This document shows positions 17,357 to 25,173 of a stretch of 64,000 nucleotides of DNA, piece after piece (within the stretch, counting starts at the first letter, position 1; the number at the start of each line of letters is the position of its first letter). Under the pieces are notes generated by a model. It was not told the DNA's origin. It worked only from the letters and a program-made list of their open reading frames with translations, and did not search any database. This stretch comes from Candidatus Foliamicus numerosus (GTDB lineage Bacteria; Pseudomonadota; Gammaproteobacteria; Steroidobacterales; Foliamicaceae). Where the stretch lies: positions 1-64,000 of the forward strand of contig JAPYNE010000022.1 in assembly GCA_028285945.1 (NCBI GenBank), read 5' to 3'. A program made the position numbers and the translations under genes.

Positions 17357-17587
17357 GCCATTGCTTCGCCCCTTTCCTGCGGGAGACGCATAAACCTATC
17401 CTCCTTCTTCCCGCGAGTTGCTGTTGGCCTCCCTGCCGCGCGGCGGCGCCGGAATCACGTCCGGGGCCGTCCTCCTGCCGGCCCGCTCGCATCTGGCAAA
17501 GGCATGCTTTGCCTCGCTGCGCTGCGCGCAGCGACCGATGCTCGCCCTGCCGCCGACACTCCCGCAGGAAAGGGGCGAAGCAATGGC
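17357..17587 (+). repeat. Palindromic element copy A
   Basis: Terminal arms 17357-17385 and 17559-17587 are perfectly complementary over 29 bases. Just inside the left arm is the family core start GGGAGACGCAT, and just inside the right arm is the core end GACACTCCC. The 173-base interior has no gene. Same family as copies B-F. Confidence 0.85.
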
Positions 17588-17656
17588 TTACGCTGGCATT
17601 GGCAGGGCTTGCCCGCTGTGCATGGACAGGCTTCAAGCTCGCATAATGAAGCCCCG

Positions 17657-17804
17657 TTGCCCGCCCCCTTCCTCCGGGAGACGCATGACTACTTGAAGCT
17701 TGGCCTGAAAGGTCAAGAATACATCCCTGTAGCTTGCTCCGATGTGCGCGCCAAGCGATTGGCGCGCACAGCCTCCGATACTCCCAGAAGAAGGGGGCAG
17801 GCAA
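17657..17804 (+). repeat. Palindromic element copy B
   Basis: Arms 17657-17680 and 17781-17804 pair over 24 bases with three mismatches. The core starts GGGAGACGCATGA and ends CGATACTCCC. The interior also repeats a piece of the core (ACATCCCTGTAGCTTG). It ends about 70 bases before etfB, so it may affect or carry the etfB promoter; a TAGAAT hexamer lies at 17828-17833. Confidence 0.8.
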
Positions 17805-17872
17805 GGCCCTCGGCGCAATATGCGGGTTAGAATGCGCGCTTCCTTAACCGGCAGCGGAGTTTTCGCGGAGCA

Positions 17873-18625
17873 ATGCGAAAGATCATGGTGACGCTCAAGC
17901 GCGTGGTCGATTACAACGTCCGCGTGCGCATCAAGCCCGACGGAAGCGGCATGGCCACCGACGGCCTCAAGATGAGCGTCAATCCCTTCGACGAGATCGC
18001 GCTGGAGGAAGCGCTGCGCATGCGCGAGCGCGGCGAGGCCGGCGAGATTGCGGCGGTTGCGATTGGCGGCGATGAATGCCAGCAGCAGCTTCGCACCGGG
18101 CTGGCCATGGGCGCCGACCGGGCCGTTCTCGTGAAGACCGATGCCGAGGTCCAGCCGCTGGAGGCGGCCGGCATTCTGCTCGAAATGGCAAAAAGGGAAA
18201 AGCCCGACATCGTCATCATGGGCAAACAGGCCATCGACGACGACTGCAACCAAACCGGCCAGATGCTGGCAACGCTGTGGGGTCGGCCGCAGGCCACTTT
18301 CGCCTCCGAAGTGCAGCTTGAGGGCGGCACGGCCCGCGTGACGCGCGAAGTCGATGCCGGCTTGGAGATCATCGAAGTTCAACTGCCGGCCGTGATCACA
18401 ACCGATCTGCGGCTCAACGAACCGCGCTACATCAAGCTGCCCGACATCATGAAAGCCCGCAGCAAACCTTTGGAGACCTTGGCGGTCGGCGAGCTAGGCC
18501 TTTCCGCCGTTCCTTCGCTGAAGCCGTCCGGCTACGAGCCGCCCGCACAGCGGGAGAAGGGGGAGCGGGTGGAGGATGTCGCGGCCCTTGTGGGCAAGCT
18601 GCGGGAACGCGGGCTGGTGGCCTGA
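17873..18625 (+). CDS. etfB: Electron transfer flavoprotein, beta subunit
   Basis: 250 residues. Recognised by MVTLKRVVDYNVRVRI at the start, NPFDEIALEEALR, AIGGDECQQQLRTGLAMGADRA, IVIMGKQAIDDDCNQTGQMLA and the C-terminal region NEPRYIKLPDIMKARSKPLE. It carries AMP and, with EtfA and FAD, takes electrons from acyl-CoA dehydrogenases and similar enzymes and passes them to ETF:quinone oxidoreductase. etfA follows after 9 bases. The promoter must lie in the short space after repeat copy B. Confidence 0.96.
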   Translation: MRKIMVTLKRVVDYNVRVRIKPDGSGMATDGLKMSVNPFDEIALEEALRMRERGEAGEIAAVAIGGDECQQQLRTGLAMGADRAVLVKTDAEVQPLEAAGILLEMAKREKPDIVIMGKQAIDDDCNQTGQMLATLWGRPQATFASEVQLEGGTARVTREVDAGLEIIEVQLPAVITTDLRLNEPRYIKLPDIMKARSKPLETLAVGELGLSAVPSLKPSGYEPPAQREKGERVEDVAALVGKLRERGLVA

Positions 18626-18634
18626 GGCGCGCCC

Positions 18635-19585
18635 ATGAGCAAGATACTGGTGGTTGCCGAACATGACGGGATTTCGCTTCACTCCGGCGTGGCGCGTGTT
18701 GTCAGTTGCGGTCTGGCGATCGGGGCGGAGAGCCTGGACGTTGCGGTGATGGGCCAGGACTGCGCCGCAGTCGCCCGGCAGGCCGGAAGCATCGCCGGGG
18801 TTTCGCAGGTTCTATGCCTCGACCGCGCGGAAAACGCCCGGCCTCTGGCGGCGGTTCAGGCGCCGCAGCTGGCGGCGCTGGCGCCGCGGGGCTACAGCCA
18901 TTTGCTTGGACCGTCCACCACCTTCGGCAAGGACCTGATGCCGCGCGTCGCCGCCTTGCTGGGCGTGCCGCAGGTGAGCGACATCATGAGCGTGGAGAGC
19001 GAGCGCCGCTTCAAGCGGCCCATCTATGCAGGCAACGCAGTGCTGACGGTGGAGGCGCCTGCGGATCACACCGTGGTCGCCACGGCCCGCCTGGCATCCT
19101 GGCCGGCCGCTTCCGAAGGAGGCGAGGCCGGCATCGAGGAAATTGCCGTGGACGTTGAGCTGCCCGCCCACAGCAAGTGGCTCGAGCTCAAGACAGCCGA
19201 AACCGAACGGCCCGACCTGCAAAGCGCCAGCGTGGTGGTATCGGGCGGACGCGCCCTGGGCAGCGCCGACAACTTCTCGATGCTCTACAGCCTGGCGGAC
19301 AGCATTGGCGCCGCGGTGGGAGCCTCGCGGGCGGCGGTGGACGCGGGATACGTGTCGAACGACATGCAGGTGGGGCAGACGGGCAAAATCATTGCGCCGG
19401 CGCTGTATTTCGCGATCGGCATTTCCGGGGCCATTCAGCACCTCACCGGCATTAAGGACGCGGGCGTGATCGTGGCGATCAACAAGGACCCGGAAGCGCC
19501 TATTTTCGAGGTGGCCGACATCGGCCTGGTCGGAGACCTGTTCTCCATCGTTCCCGAGCTTCAAGCAGCGCTGGAAGATTCGTAA
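18635..19585 (+). CDS. etfA: Electron transfer flavoprotein, alpha subunit
   Basis: 316 residues. The FAD-binding C-terminal half is clear: [51 protein letters not shown] and [21 protein letters not shown]. It forms the electron carrier with EtfB. The next gene starts on a TTG immediately after the TAA, so a common transcript is likely. Confidence 0.96.
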   Translation: MSKILVVAEHDGISLHSGVARVVSCGLAIGAESLDVAVMGQDCAAVARQAGSIAGVSQVLCLDRAENARPLAAVQAPQLAALAPRGYSHLLGPSTTFGKDLMPRVAALLGVPQVSDIMSVESERRFKRPIYAGNAVLTVEAPADHTVVATARLASWPAASEGGEAGIEEIAVDVELPAHSKWLELKTAETERPDLQSASVVVSGGRALGSADNFSMLYSLADSIGAAVGASRAAVDAGYVSNDMQVGQTGKIIAPALYFAIGISGAIQHLTGIKDAGVIVAINKDPEAPIFEVADIGLVGDLFSIVPELQAALEDS

Positions 19586-20449
19586 TTGGCGGCACTGCTG
19601 GTCACTCCAACGGAGTTGCACGCCGCCATCGAGCGGGGCGAGGCGAGGGCGGTGGATTGCCGTTTCGACCTCATGAATCCAGCCGGCGGCCGGTCGCTTT
19701 GGGCCGAGGGCCATATTCCCGGCGCGCCTTACGCGGATCTCGACCAGGATCTCGCCGGCCCCGCCCGGCACGGGGGAGGGCGGCATCCGCTGCCCGATCC
19801 GACCGATTTCGCGGCCAAGCTGGGGCGCTGGGGCATCACGCCGGACATGCTGGTCGTGGCATACGACAACATGGGATGCGCCATAGCCGGACGTTTATGG
19901 TGGATGCTCAAATGGATGGGCCACGAGCGCGCCGGGCTTCTGGACGGCGGCATGCAGGCGTGGGAGGCCGCGAAGCGGCCGCTGGAACGCAAGGCGCCGG
20001 TCATTGAGCCGGCGGAATACCCTGCGGGCGGTTATTGCCGGCCGGTGGTTGACCTGTCCCGGGTTGAGCGCGCCGCTGCGACGGGCGAGTTGCGCATTCT
20101 TGACGCGCGCGACGCCGCCCGCTACCAAGGCCTTTCGGAGCCGATCGACGCGCAAGCCGGCCATGTTCCCGGCGCGGTCAACGCCTTCTTTCGCGATAAC
20201 CTGGGGCCGGACGGTCGCTTTTTGCCCCCCAGCGAATTGCGCGCGCTGTACCTTGAGCGTTTGGATGGAGTTGAGCCCGGGCAGGCCTGCGTGATGTGCG
20301 GCTCCGGCGTGACCGCCTGCCACGACCTGTTCGCGATGGAGCTGGCGGGGTTGTCCGGCGCGGCCCTGTATCCGGGTTCCTGGAGCGAATGGTCGCAAGG
20401 CAGCAGCCGGCCGGCGGCTCGCGGACCGGAACCCGGGAGGCCCGCGTGA
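19586..20449 (+). CDS. sseA: Thiosulfate/3-mercaptopyruvate sulfurtransferase
   Basis: 287 residues with two rhodanese domains. The first is inactive (residues about 5-125, AYDNMGCAIAGRLWWML at its loop). The second holds the catalytic loop CGSGVTAC with Cys238. The CGSGVTA form of the loop is typical of 3-mercaptopyruvate sulfurtransferases. It moves sulfur from mercaptopyruvate or thiosulfate to an acceptor. The start is a TTG directly after etfA's stop, and its TGA overlaps the ATG of the lipoprotein gene. Confidence 0.88.
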   Translation: MAALLVTPTELHAAIERGEARAVDCRFDLMNPAGGRSLWAEGHIPGAPYADLDQDLAGPARHGGGRHPLPDPTDFAAKLGRWGITPDMLVVAYDNMGCAIAGRLWWMLKWMGHERAGLLDGGMQAWEAAKRPLERKAPVIEPAEYPAGGYCRPVVDLSRVERAAATGELRILDARDAARYQGLSEPIDAQAGHVPGAVNAFFRDNLGPDGRFLPPSELRALYLERLDGVEPGQACVMCGSGVTACHDLFAMELAGLSGAALYPGSWSEWSQGSSRPAARGPEPGRPA

Positions 20450-20997
20450 TGGCCCCGCGCCTTGCGATTCTGTTGATGGCGGCATTGATGCTGGGCGCCT
20501 GCGCTGCGATGGAAGGCGAGCGGTCGGCGGCATCCAATCGGGCGGTCGTGGCGCGCTTCCCGCATAGCGCAGCCAACGCCGATTGCTTTTTCCAGCAGCG
20601 CATCGACAACTTCGAGGTGCTCAACGACAGCAACCTGCTTGTTTTCGATGGCCGCAGGCGGGCCTATCACGTCGAATTGTCGCCGCCTTCAGCGGATCTT
20701 CGCCATGCCTACGGCATCGGGTTCTCCACCGCTACCGGACGGGTGTGCGGCCACGCCGGCGAGCGCCTGCAGGTCAGGACCGCCTCCTTCTCCCGCTTCC
20801 CGCCTTCCGTTGTTGGCGTTTACCGGCTCGACGAGACGATGCAAGCCGCGGTGCGCGCGCACTTCGGCCAGGCCGCCGCGCCGCCTGCGCTGCCGGAGGA
20901 CCAGGACGCCGATGCCGCTGAGGAGCTTGTCACCGATCTGGAAGGGCCGACCGGCGCCGCTCCAACACCCCCTGCGGAAACCGGTCAGGAGAACTGA
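20449..20997 (+). CDS. DUF6491-family lipoprotein
   Basis: 182 residues. A lipoprotein signal (MAPRLAILLMAALMLGAC) places the lipidated cysteine at 18. The conserved part runs from DCFFQQRIDNFEVLNDSNLLV through DLRHAYGIGFSTATGRVCG to the SRFPPSVVGVYRLDE region, which is the DUF6491 pattern of gammaproteobacteria. The acidic, proline-rich C-terminal tail is variable. The role is unknown. It overlaps sseA by ATGA. Confidence 0.78.
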   Translation: MAPRLAILLMAALMLGACAAMEGERSAASNRAVVARFPHSAANADCFFQQRIDNFEVLNDSNLLVFDGRRRAYHVELSPPSADLRHAYGIGFSTATGRVCGHAGERLQVRTASFSRFPPSVVGVYRLDETMQAAVRAHFGQAAAPPALPEDQDADAAEELVTDLEGPTGAAPTPPAETGQEN

Positions 20998-20999
20998 AC

Positions 21000-21308
21000 G
21001 TGGATTGCGTCATTGTGTTGTTCAATCTCAAGGAAGGGGCCGATCAGGCCGAATACCAGGCCTGGGCGCGCCGCCGCGATCTGGTGGAGGTGAATCGGCT
21101 GCCCTCGGTGGACCGTTTCCGGGTGCTGCGCTCGGTGGGACTGCTGGGCGGCGCGGGCGGGCCGCCCTTCCAGTACGTGGAAGTAATCGACCTCAACAGC
21201 ATGGAGAAGTTCGGCGAGGACCTTCAATCGGCGGAGGCGGGCGAACTGGCCGAAGAGTTCCGCCGGTTCGCCTCCGATCCCGTATTTATCCATTGCCAGG
21301 ATCTTTGA
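21000..21308 (+). CDS. REDY-like (HapK-family) small protein
   Basis: 102 residues, GTG start with AGGAG 9 bases upstream. The sequence matches the pattern of 'REDY-like HapK' proteins, a ferredoxin-like alpha/beta fold: VIVLFNLKEGADQAEYQAWARRRDL, PSVDRFRVLRSVG, FQYVEVIDLNSMEKF and a final DPVFIHCQDL. Members occur near prodigiosin-type and other pathways, but most have no known job. It follows the lipoprotein gene in the same transcript. Confidence 0.7.
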   Translation: MDCVIVLFNLKEGADQAEYQAWARRRDLVEVNRLPSVDRFRVLRSVGLLGGAGGPPFQYVEVIDLNSMEKFGEDLQSAEAGELAEEFRRFASDPVFIHCQDL

Positions 21309-21319
21309 TCCAGCAGCGC

Positions 21320-21475
21320 GTGGCGGAAGAAAGCGCAGCAAAGGGCCGTTTCGCGCGGCGCCCCGGAGGGTGCCATTACGAGGAATTCCGCAAGGGCGAC
21401 ATGTACGAGCACTGGCTAGGCCGCAGGATCATTTTTGCCGCAGGATTCAATGAGGACGGGAGGACTCCTAAATGA
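21320..21475 (+). pseudogene. 5' remnant of a MaoC-like dehydratase
   Basis: This short frame reads GRFARRPGGCHYEEFRKGDMYEHWLGRRI, close to the N-terminus of MaoC-type enoyl-CoA hydratases (YFEDFxVGDxxxHxLGRTI). The match stops at about the 30th residue and the frame ends over the start of the next gene. The hot-dog fold and catalytic residues are absent. I take it as the leftover 5' end of a lost gene. Confidence is limited by its shortness. Confidence 0.4.
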
Positions 21476-22209
21476 GCGACATTCTTCAAGTTGACCATGT
21501 CAACTACCACGGGCGGATTGCCTATCTGAGCAAGAAGCCGGAACGCATGGACCAGGAGCGGGGCCGGGAGCGGTTCACTATTACCGTGCATTCCGACGGC
21601 CACCGCACCTGCATGGCGCAAAGCGAAATCGACGACCGTCCCAGCGTGATGCGCAACACGGCGCTCACGCTCGACGAGAACTGGTATCCGCTGGACTGTT
21701 TCGTGCGCATTTCGGTAGGCGACCGGTTTATGGGCAGCGGCTGGTTCCGCTTCGGCGGGAACGAGGCCGAATGCGAGAGCTGGACGGCTATTGAAGGCCG
21801 GGTTTCCCAGAAGATGAGCTTGGCCGAGCGTCCGCGCGCCTTCGTGGACCACGCCATCATCTGCGATGCCTGGGTGCTCAGCATGTTCGACTTGAGCAAG
21901 GGGCCGGGCGTGCAGAAATTCCCGCAGTTGCTGCTGTCTTCGCCCGATCACCGCGGCGCCACCGGGCCCATGCTGCACAGCATCTCCCCGGCGATCGAAT
22001 ACGTCGGCGAAGAACGGATCACGGTGGGCGCCGGCGAGTTCGACGCCCTGCATTTCCGCTTCGGCGAAAACGTCGGATTGCCCAACGAGCACCCGAAGTA
22101 CGATGTCTGGTGCACCGCCGATGGCCATTACATCTTCCTTCGCGGCGCCGTCTATGGCTACATGATGACCTACTACGAACTCATGAGCCTGGAGGTGGAG
22201 CATGAATAA
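21472..22209 (+). CDS. Conserved hypothetical protein
   Basis: 245 residues, no signal peptide or membrane helix. GGGAGG sits 8 bases before the ATG. The C-terminal half (GEERITVGAGEFDALHFRFG, followed by YDVWCTADGHYIFLRGAVYGYMMTYYEL) resembles the beta-barrel ending of DUF3108-like proteins. I do not recognise the family with certainty. It overlaps the next gene by 8 bases, suggesting a functional link with the CpeT-like protein. Confidence 0.7.
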   Translation: MSDILQVDHVNYHGRIAYLSKKPERMDQERGRERFTITVHSDGHRTCMAQSEIDDRPSVMRNTALTLDENWYPLDCFVRISVGDRFMGSGWFRFGGNEAECESWTAIEGRVSQKMSLAERPRAFVDHAIICDAWVLSMFDLSKGPGVQKFPQLLLSSPDHRGATGPMLHSISPAIEYVGEERITVGAGEFDALHFRFGENVGLPNEHPKYDVWCTADGHYIFLRGAVYGYMMTYYELMSLEVEHE

Positions 22210-23155
22210 GCAAAAAACATTGGCGGCCGTTGCCTGCTGGGCGTTGCTCGCGCCTGCGGCGCCGGTTTTTGCCCAAGGGCAGGACTCCACGCCCACGGAG
22301 CGCGACGTGCTGGTGCTCGCCGAGCTGCTGGCGCGCGTGTACGACAACTACAACCAGGTGTATTTCGATCGCCGCATCGGCTATCCGGACAACGAGCGCC
22401 ACGACCGCATCGAGCTTCGCATCGACCGGATTGGCGGGCCGGATTCCATGCTGCTGGCGTTCCGGGAGTTCTCCGGCGGCGACTACTCCGCGCTCACCCG
22501 CGCCGGGGCGCTGGCGCTTTTGCCGGACAACGGGCGCGGCGCCTCGCGCATGGAGGTCTGGACCCAGCCGGTCGAAGGGCTTGATCCCATGGCCGAGGGC
22601 GCCGGCGTTGCCGGGCGCCCGGACGCGCCGCCGGATTGCATCGTGCATTGGACCCGCGAGGCCGCGCAATTCCGCGGCGAGGCGGAAGGCGATTGCCCGG
22701 CCTGGGCCGCCAAATCGCTGCTGGGCGAGCAGCAGCTGTGGCTGGAGGCGCCGGGCGGGCGCGACCATCCCGGCGGCGCCTACAAGCTGCATGCGGCGCG
22801 CATGATGAGCTGCTATATCGACATCCCCGGCGTGAGCGGCGGACGCGACGAGGACTACAGGCGCTACGACAACCTCAAGGTCCACGATCGCGGCGGCGGA
22901 GCGCGCATCACGCACTCCGACGGCCGGCAAATCGGCATCCGCCTGTCGAATGTCGATTGGCCGCTCAACAACTACAGCGACGTTTTCACCCGCGACGTGC
23001 TGGTGCTCTACGTTCTCGAGTACATCGGAGACGAAACAACTTCCCACGGCTACGTGTTCACCGAGCCGGAAACCGAGCGCATCGGCATCAACCTCTACTG
23101 GATGCTGTCGTACTGCTACATGGAGTCGAACAAGGCAATCCGCCCGTTCATGTAG
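22202..23155 (+). CDS. Exported CpeT/CpcT-like protein
   Basis: 317 residues with a signal peptide (about residues 1-25, ending PVFA). The mature part resembles CpcT/CpeT proteins: VLAELLARVYDNYNQVYFD at the start, then DCIVHWTREAAQFRGEAEGDCP and a following beta-rich region that would form the lipocalin-like barrel. In cyanobacteria such proteins attach bilins to phycobiliproteins; non-photosynthetic relatives have unknown ligands. The family call is by pattern and moderately sure. Confidence 0.6.
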   Translation: MNKQKTLAAVACWALLAPAAPVFAQGQDSTPTERDVLVLAELLARVYDNYNQVYFDRRIGYPDNERHDRIELRIDRIGGPDSMLLAFREFSGGDYSALTRAGALALLPDNGRGASRMEVWTQPVEGLDPMAEGAGVAGRPDAPPDCIVHWTREAAQFRGEAEGDCPAWAAKSLLGEQQLWLEAPGGRDHPGGAYKLHAARMMSCYIDIPGVSGGRDEDYRRYDNLKVHDRGGGARITHSDGRQIGIRLSNVDWPLNNYSDVFTRDVLVLYVLEYIGDETTSHGYVFTEPETERIGINLYWMLSYCYMESNKAIRPFM

Positions 23156-23284
23156 CGCGGCGCTGCGAATCCCAGGCAAACGCGCACGCTTTTGCGCTTG
23201 GCCGCCGCTTGGAAGCCTGTAAACTGGCATAGTGGGCCGGATCGGATTGATGCGGCCGCTGAATGCGCTTGAAGAAGCAAGAAC

Positions 23285-23698
23285 ATGGGCATGACATACG
23301 CCAACGTCATTATTCGCAACCCGGCGGCCCCGGCCCGTGAATGGGAAGGCCAATTCCTCGTCGATACCGGGGCCATCGACTCCCTAGTGCCTCGGCCCAT
23401 TCTCGAAGCGATTGGCCTTGAGCCGGCAGCGCAACGCAACTACGAATTGGCCGACGGCACCGAGATCACGATGGATGTCGCGGGCGCCGAAATGGAATTG
23501 CTCGGCGAGTTTACAGCTGGATTGGTCATCTTCGGCGATGCCAAGGCCGAGCCTTTGCTGGGCGTGACGGCGCTGGAATCAGTCGGCATCGAAATCGACC
23601 CGCAGAATCAGCGCCTGAAGAAACTGCCTTCCGTGCGCCTCAAGAAAAGCGGCCGCCCGCCCCCGCCGCGCTGCCGCGCTTCAGATCGACACGGATAG
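23285..23698 (+). CDS. Retropepsin-like aspartic protease (paralogue 1)
   Basis: 137 residues. The single active-site triad DTG is at 27-29 in EGQFLVDTGAIDSLVP, followed by a flap-like ELADGTEITMDV and a closing ILV-type strand PLLGVTALESVGIEID. This is the single-domain clan AA fold, active as a dimer. It is a close paralogue of the protein at 34296-34715; even the DNA encoding LKKLPSVRLKKS at both C-termini is almost the same. The last 20 or so residues (proline/arginine-rich) differ. It has its own short upstream gap of 129 bases without clear promoter. Confidence 0.8.
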   Translation: MGMTYANVIIRNPAAPAREWEGQFLVDTGAIDSLVPRPILEAIGLEPAAQRNYELADGTEITMDVAGAEMELLGEFTAGLVIFGDAKAEPLLGVTALESVGIEIDPQNQRLKKLPSVRLKKSGRPPPPRCRASDRHG

Positions 23699-23767
23699 AG
23701 CCGCGGCAAGCCAATGGCCGCCCGCTTGCTGGGCGGTGTCGTGCCGAACGGCTGGAATAGCCCTCCT

Positions 23768-25102
23768 TTACTTGGCGATCCGGCGCGCGGGGCGCCGTTC
23801 GGATACGCCGGAGCGGCGCTTGAACGTGTGGCGGAACTCGTGCCTAGGTTCTCCGCTGGAGGAGTTCGGCGTGCTGAACATATCGACGCGGGCGGAATCG
23901 CCGTCCAGATGCAGGTAGGCGAAGCCCCAGACCATGCCGCGGGCGAACAGAACGCGGTTGGCCGGATGGCCGGCGCTTTGGTGCGCCATGAAAGCGGTGT
24001 GCAGGCCGCGCTGCTTGGAAGCCGCGCCGGAGACCACTTGCAGCAGCGGCTCGATATTTTCCTGCCCGGTTGCTGCCTGGCAGTTGTCTTCATGCAGCTC
24101 CAGGGTGTGGTCGTGGCCGGCGAGATAGGCATCCGCGTGGCGGCATAAGGTTGGCAGCAGCACCCGGCGCAAAGCCCGCGCCTGCTGGAACTTGAATCCG
24201 CCGCCCGACCAGATCGGATGGTGCCCCATCACGAATTTCCAGCGCGCATCGGAATCCGCAAGCTGCTCCTCCAGCCATTCCACCATGCCTTTCTCCAAGG
24301 CGGTGGCCGGCTTCAGCCATTCAGGCGGGCGCTGCATGCCGCTTGTTTGCGCTTCGCTGCCGTCGGGGTTGAGGGCCGGGGCCATCACCTCCTGCCCCGC
24401 CAGCAGCACTTCGGTGTCGATCACGAACAGCTCCACCTGGCCTTTGCCCGCCGGCGGCTTGACCCGGTAAACGTGGCCGTTCATATAAAAGGGCGGATTG
24501 CTTTCCAGGAACCGGACCTGCGCCATTGCGCCTTCCCTCGAAGTGTGCCAGTCGTGGTTGCCCAGCGTCGCGTAGATGCGGTAGTCCGGTTTGCCCGCGC
24601 CCAGCGGCGCGAAAGGCTCGGTGAACATGGCCGCGAAGCGCCGCTCGTCATTGCCGTCGGCCTCGGCGCCGTCCGGATAGATGTTGTCTCCCAGCATCAA
24701 GGCGAACTCGCATGAGGCGCTGGCGCAATGCCGCTTCATCGCATTGGCCACCGGATGCATGCCGCTGGCCATGATGAAGCTGCCGTAGCTTTCGAGGAAG
24801 TAGGAGGGCGATGCAGCGAACTCCTCCGGGTTGCGGTGGTCTCTGGCCCAGATGCGCCTGTATTTCTCGATATATTCCTCTTCGGTGGTGATCGGGGTGC
24901 CCGGATCCACGAAATCCTCGTGCAGGCCGCTGTCGCCGAACGCCACGAAGCCCAGCCGCACCGGGTCGTCCGTCGGCGCCTCTTGGGCCCGCGCCTGAGG
25001 CGGAACAGCGCTTGCTGAAAGGATGGCGGCCGCAAGCGCGGCAAGCGGAAGGCCCCGATGTTTGCGCGGCGCCCCGTTCAGCCTTGTTGAGCATCTGGTC
25101 AT
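23768..25102 (-). CDS. Exported calcineurin-like metallophosphoesterase
   Basis: 444 residues from the ATG at 25102. The signal peptide ends near PPQARAQ. Metal-site motifs in order: FGDSG, LMLGDNIYPDG, ATLGNHDW, MGHHPIW and AGHDHTLE. These are the motifs of purple acid phosphatase/tartrate-resistant acid phosphatase relatives. It likely hydrolyses phosphate esters in the periplasm. It is downstream of the S41 peptidase and TonB receptor genes on the same strand, so released phosphate or peptides could be linked to that receptor (inference). Confidence 0.85.
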   Translation of the reverse strand: MTRCSTRLNGAPRKHRGLPLAALAAAILSASAVPPQARAQEAPTDDPVRLGFVAFGDSGLHEDFVDPGTPITTEEEYIEKYRRIWARDHRNPEEFAASPSYFLESYGSFIMASGMHPVANAMKRHCASASCEFALMLGDNIYPDGAEADGNDERRFAAMFTEPFAPLGAGKPDYRIYATLGNHDWHTSREGAMAQVRFLESNPPFYMNGHVYRVKPPAGKGQVELFVIDTEVLLAGQEVMAPALNPDGSEAQTSGMQRPPEWLKPATALEKGMVEWLEEQLADSDARWKFVMGHHPIWSGGGFKFQQARALRRVLLPTLCRHADAYLAGHDHTLELHEDNCQAATGQENIEPLLQVVSGAASKQRGLHTAFMAHQSAGHPANRVLFARGMVWGFAYLHLDGDSARVDMFSTPNSSSGEPRHEFRHTFKRRSGVSERRPARRIAK

Positions 25103-25173
25103 CGTTGGTTTTCCCTCAGTGTTTGCGTTGAATTCTTGAACAGGCCATCGCCGTTCGAGCCTTGGCGGGCGCA

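Noticed and set aside
17815..17826. GCAATATGCGGG present both before etfB and at the start of mltG (60531-60542)
   Set aside because: Both lie next to palindromic elements, but those two copies are in opposite orientation, so the match cannot be part of the element; a 12-base match is too short to interpret.
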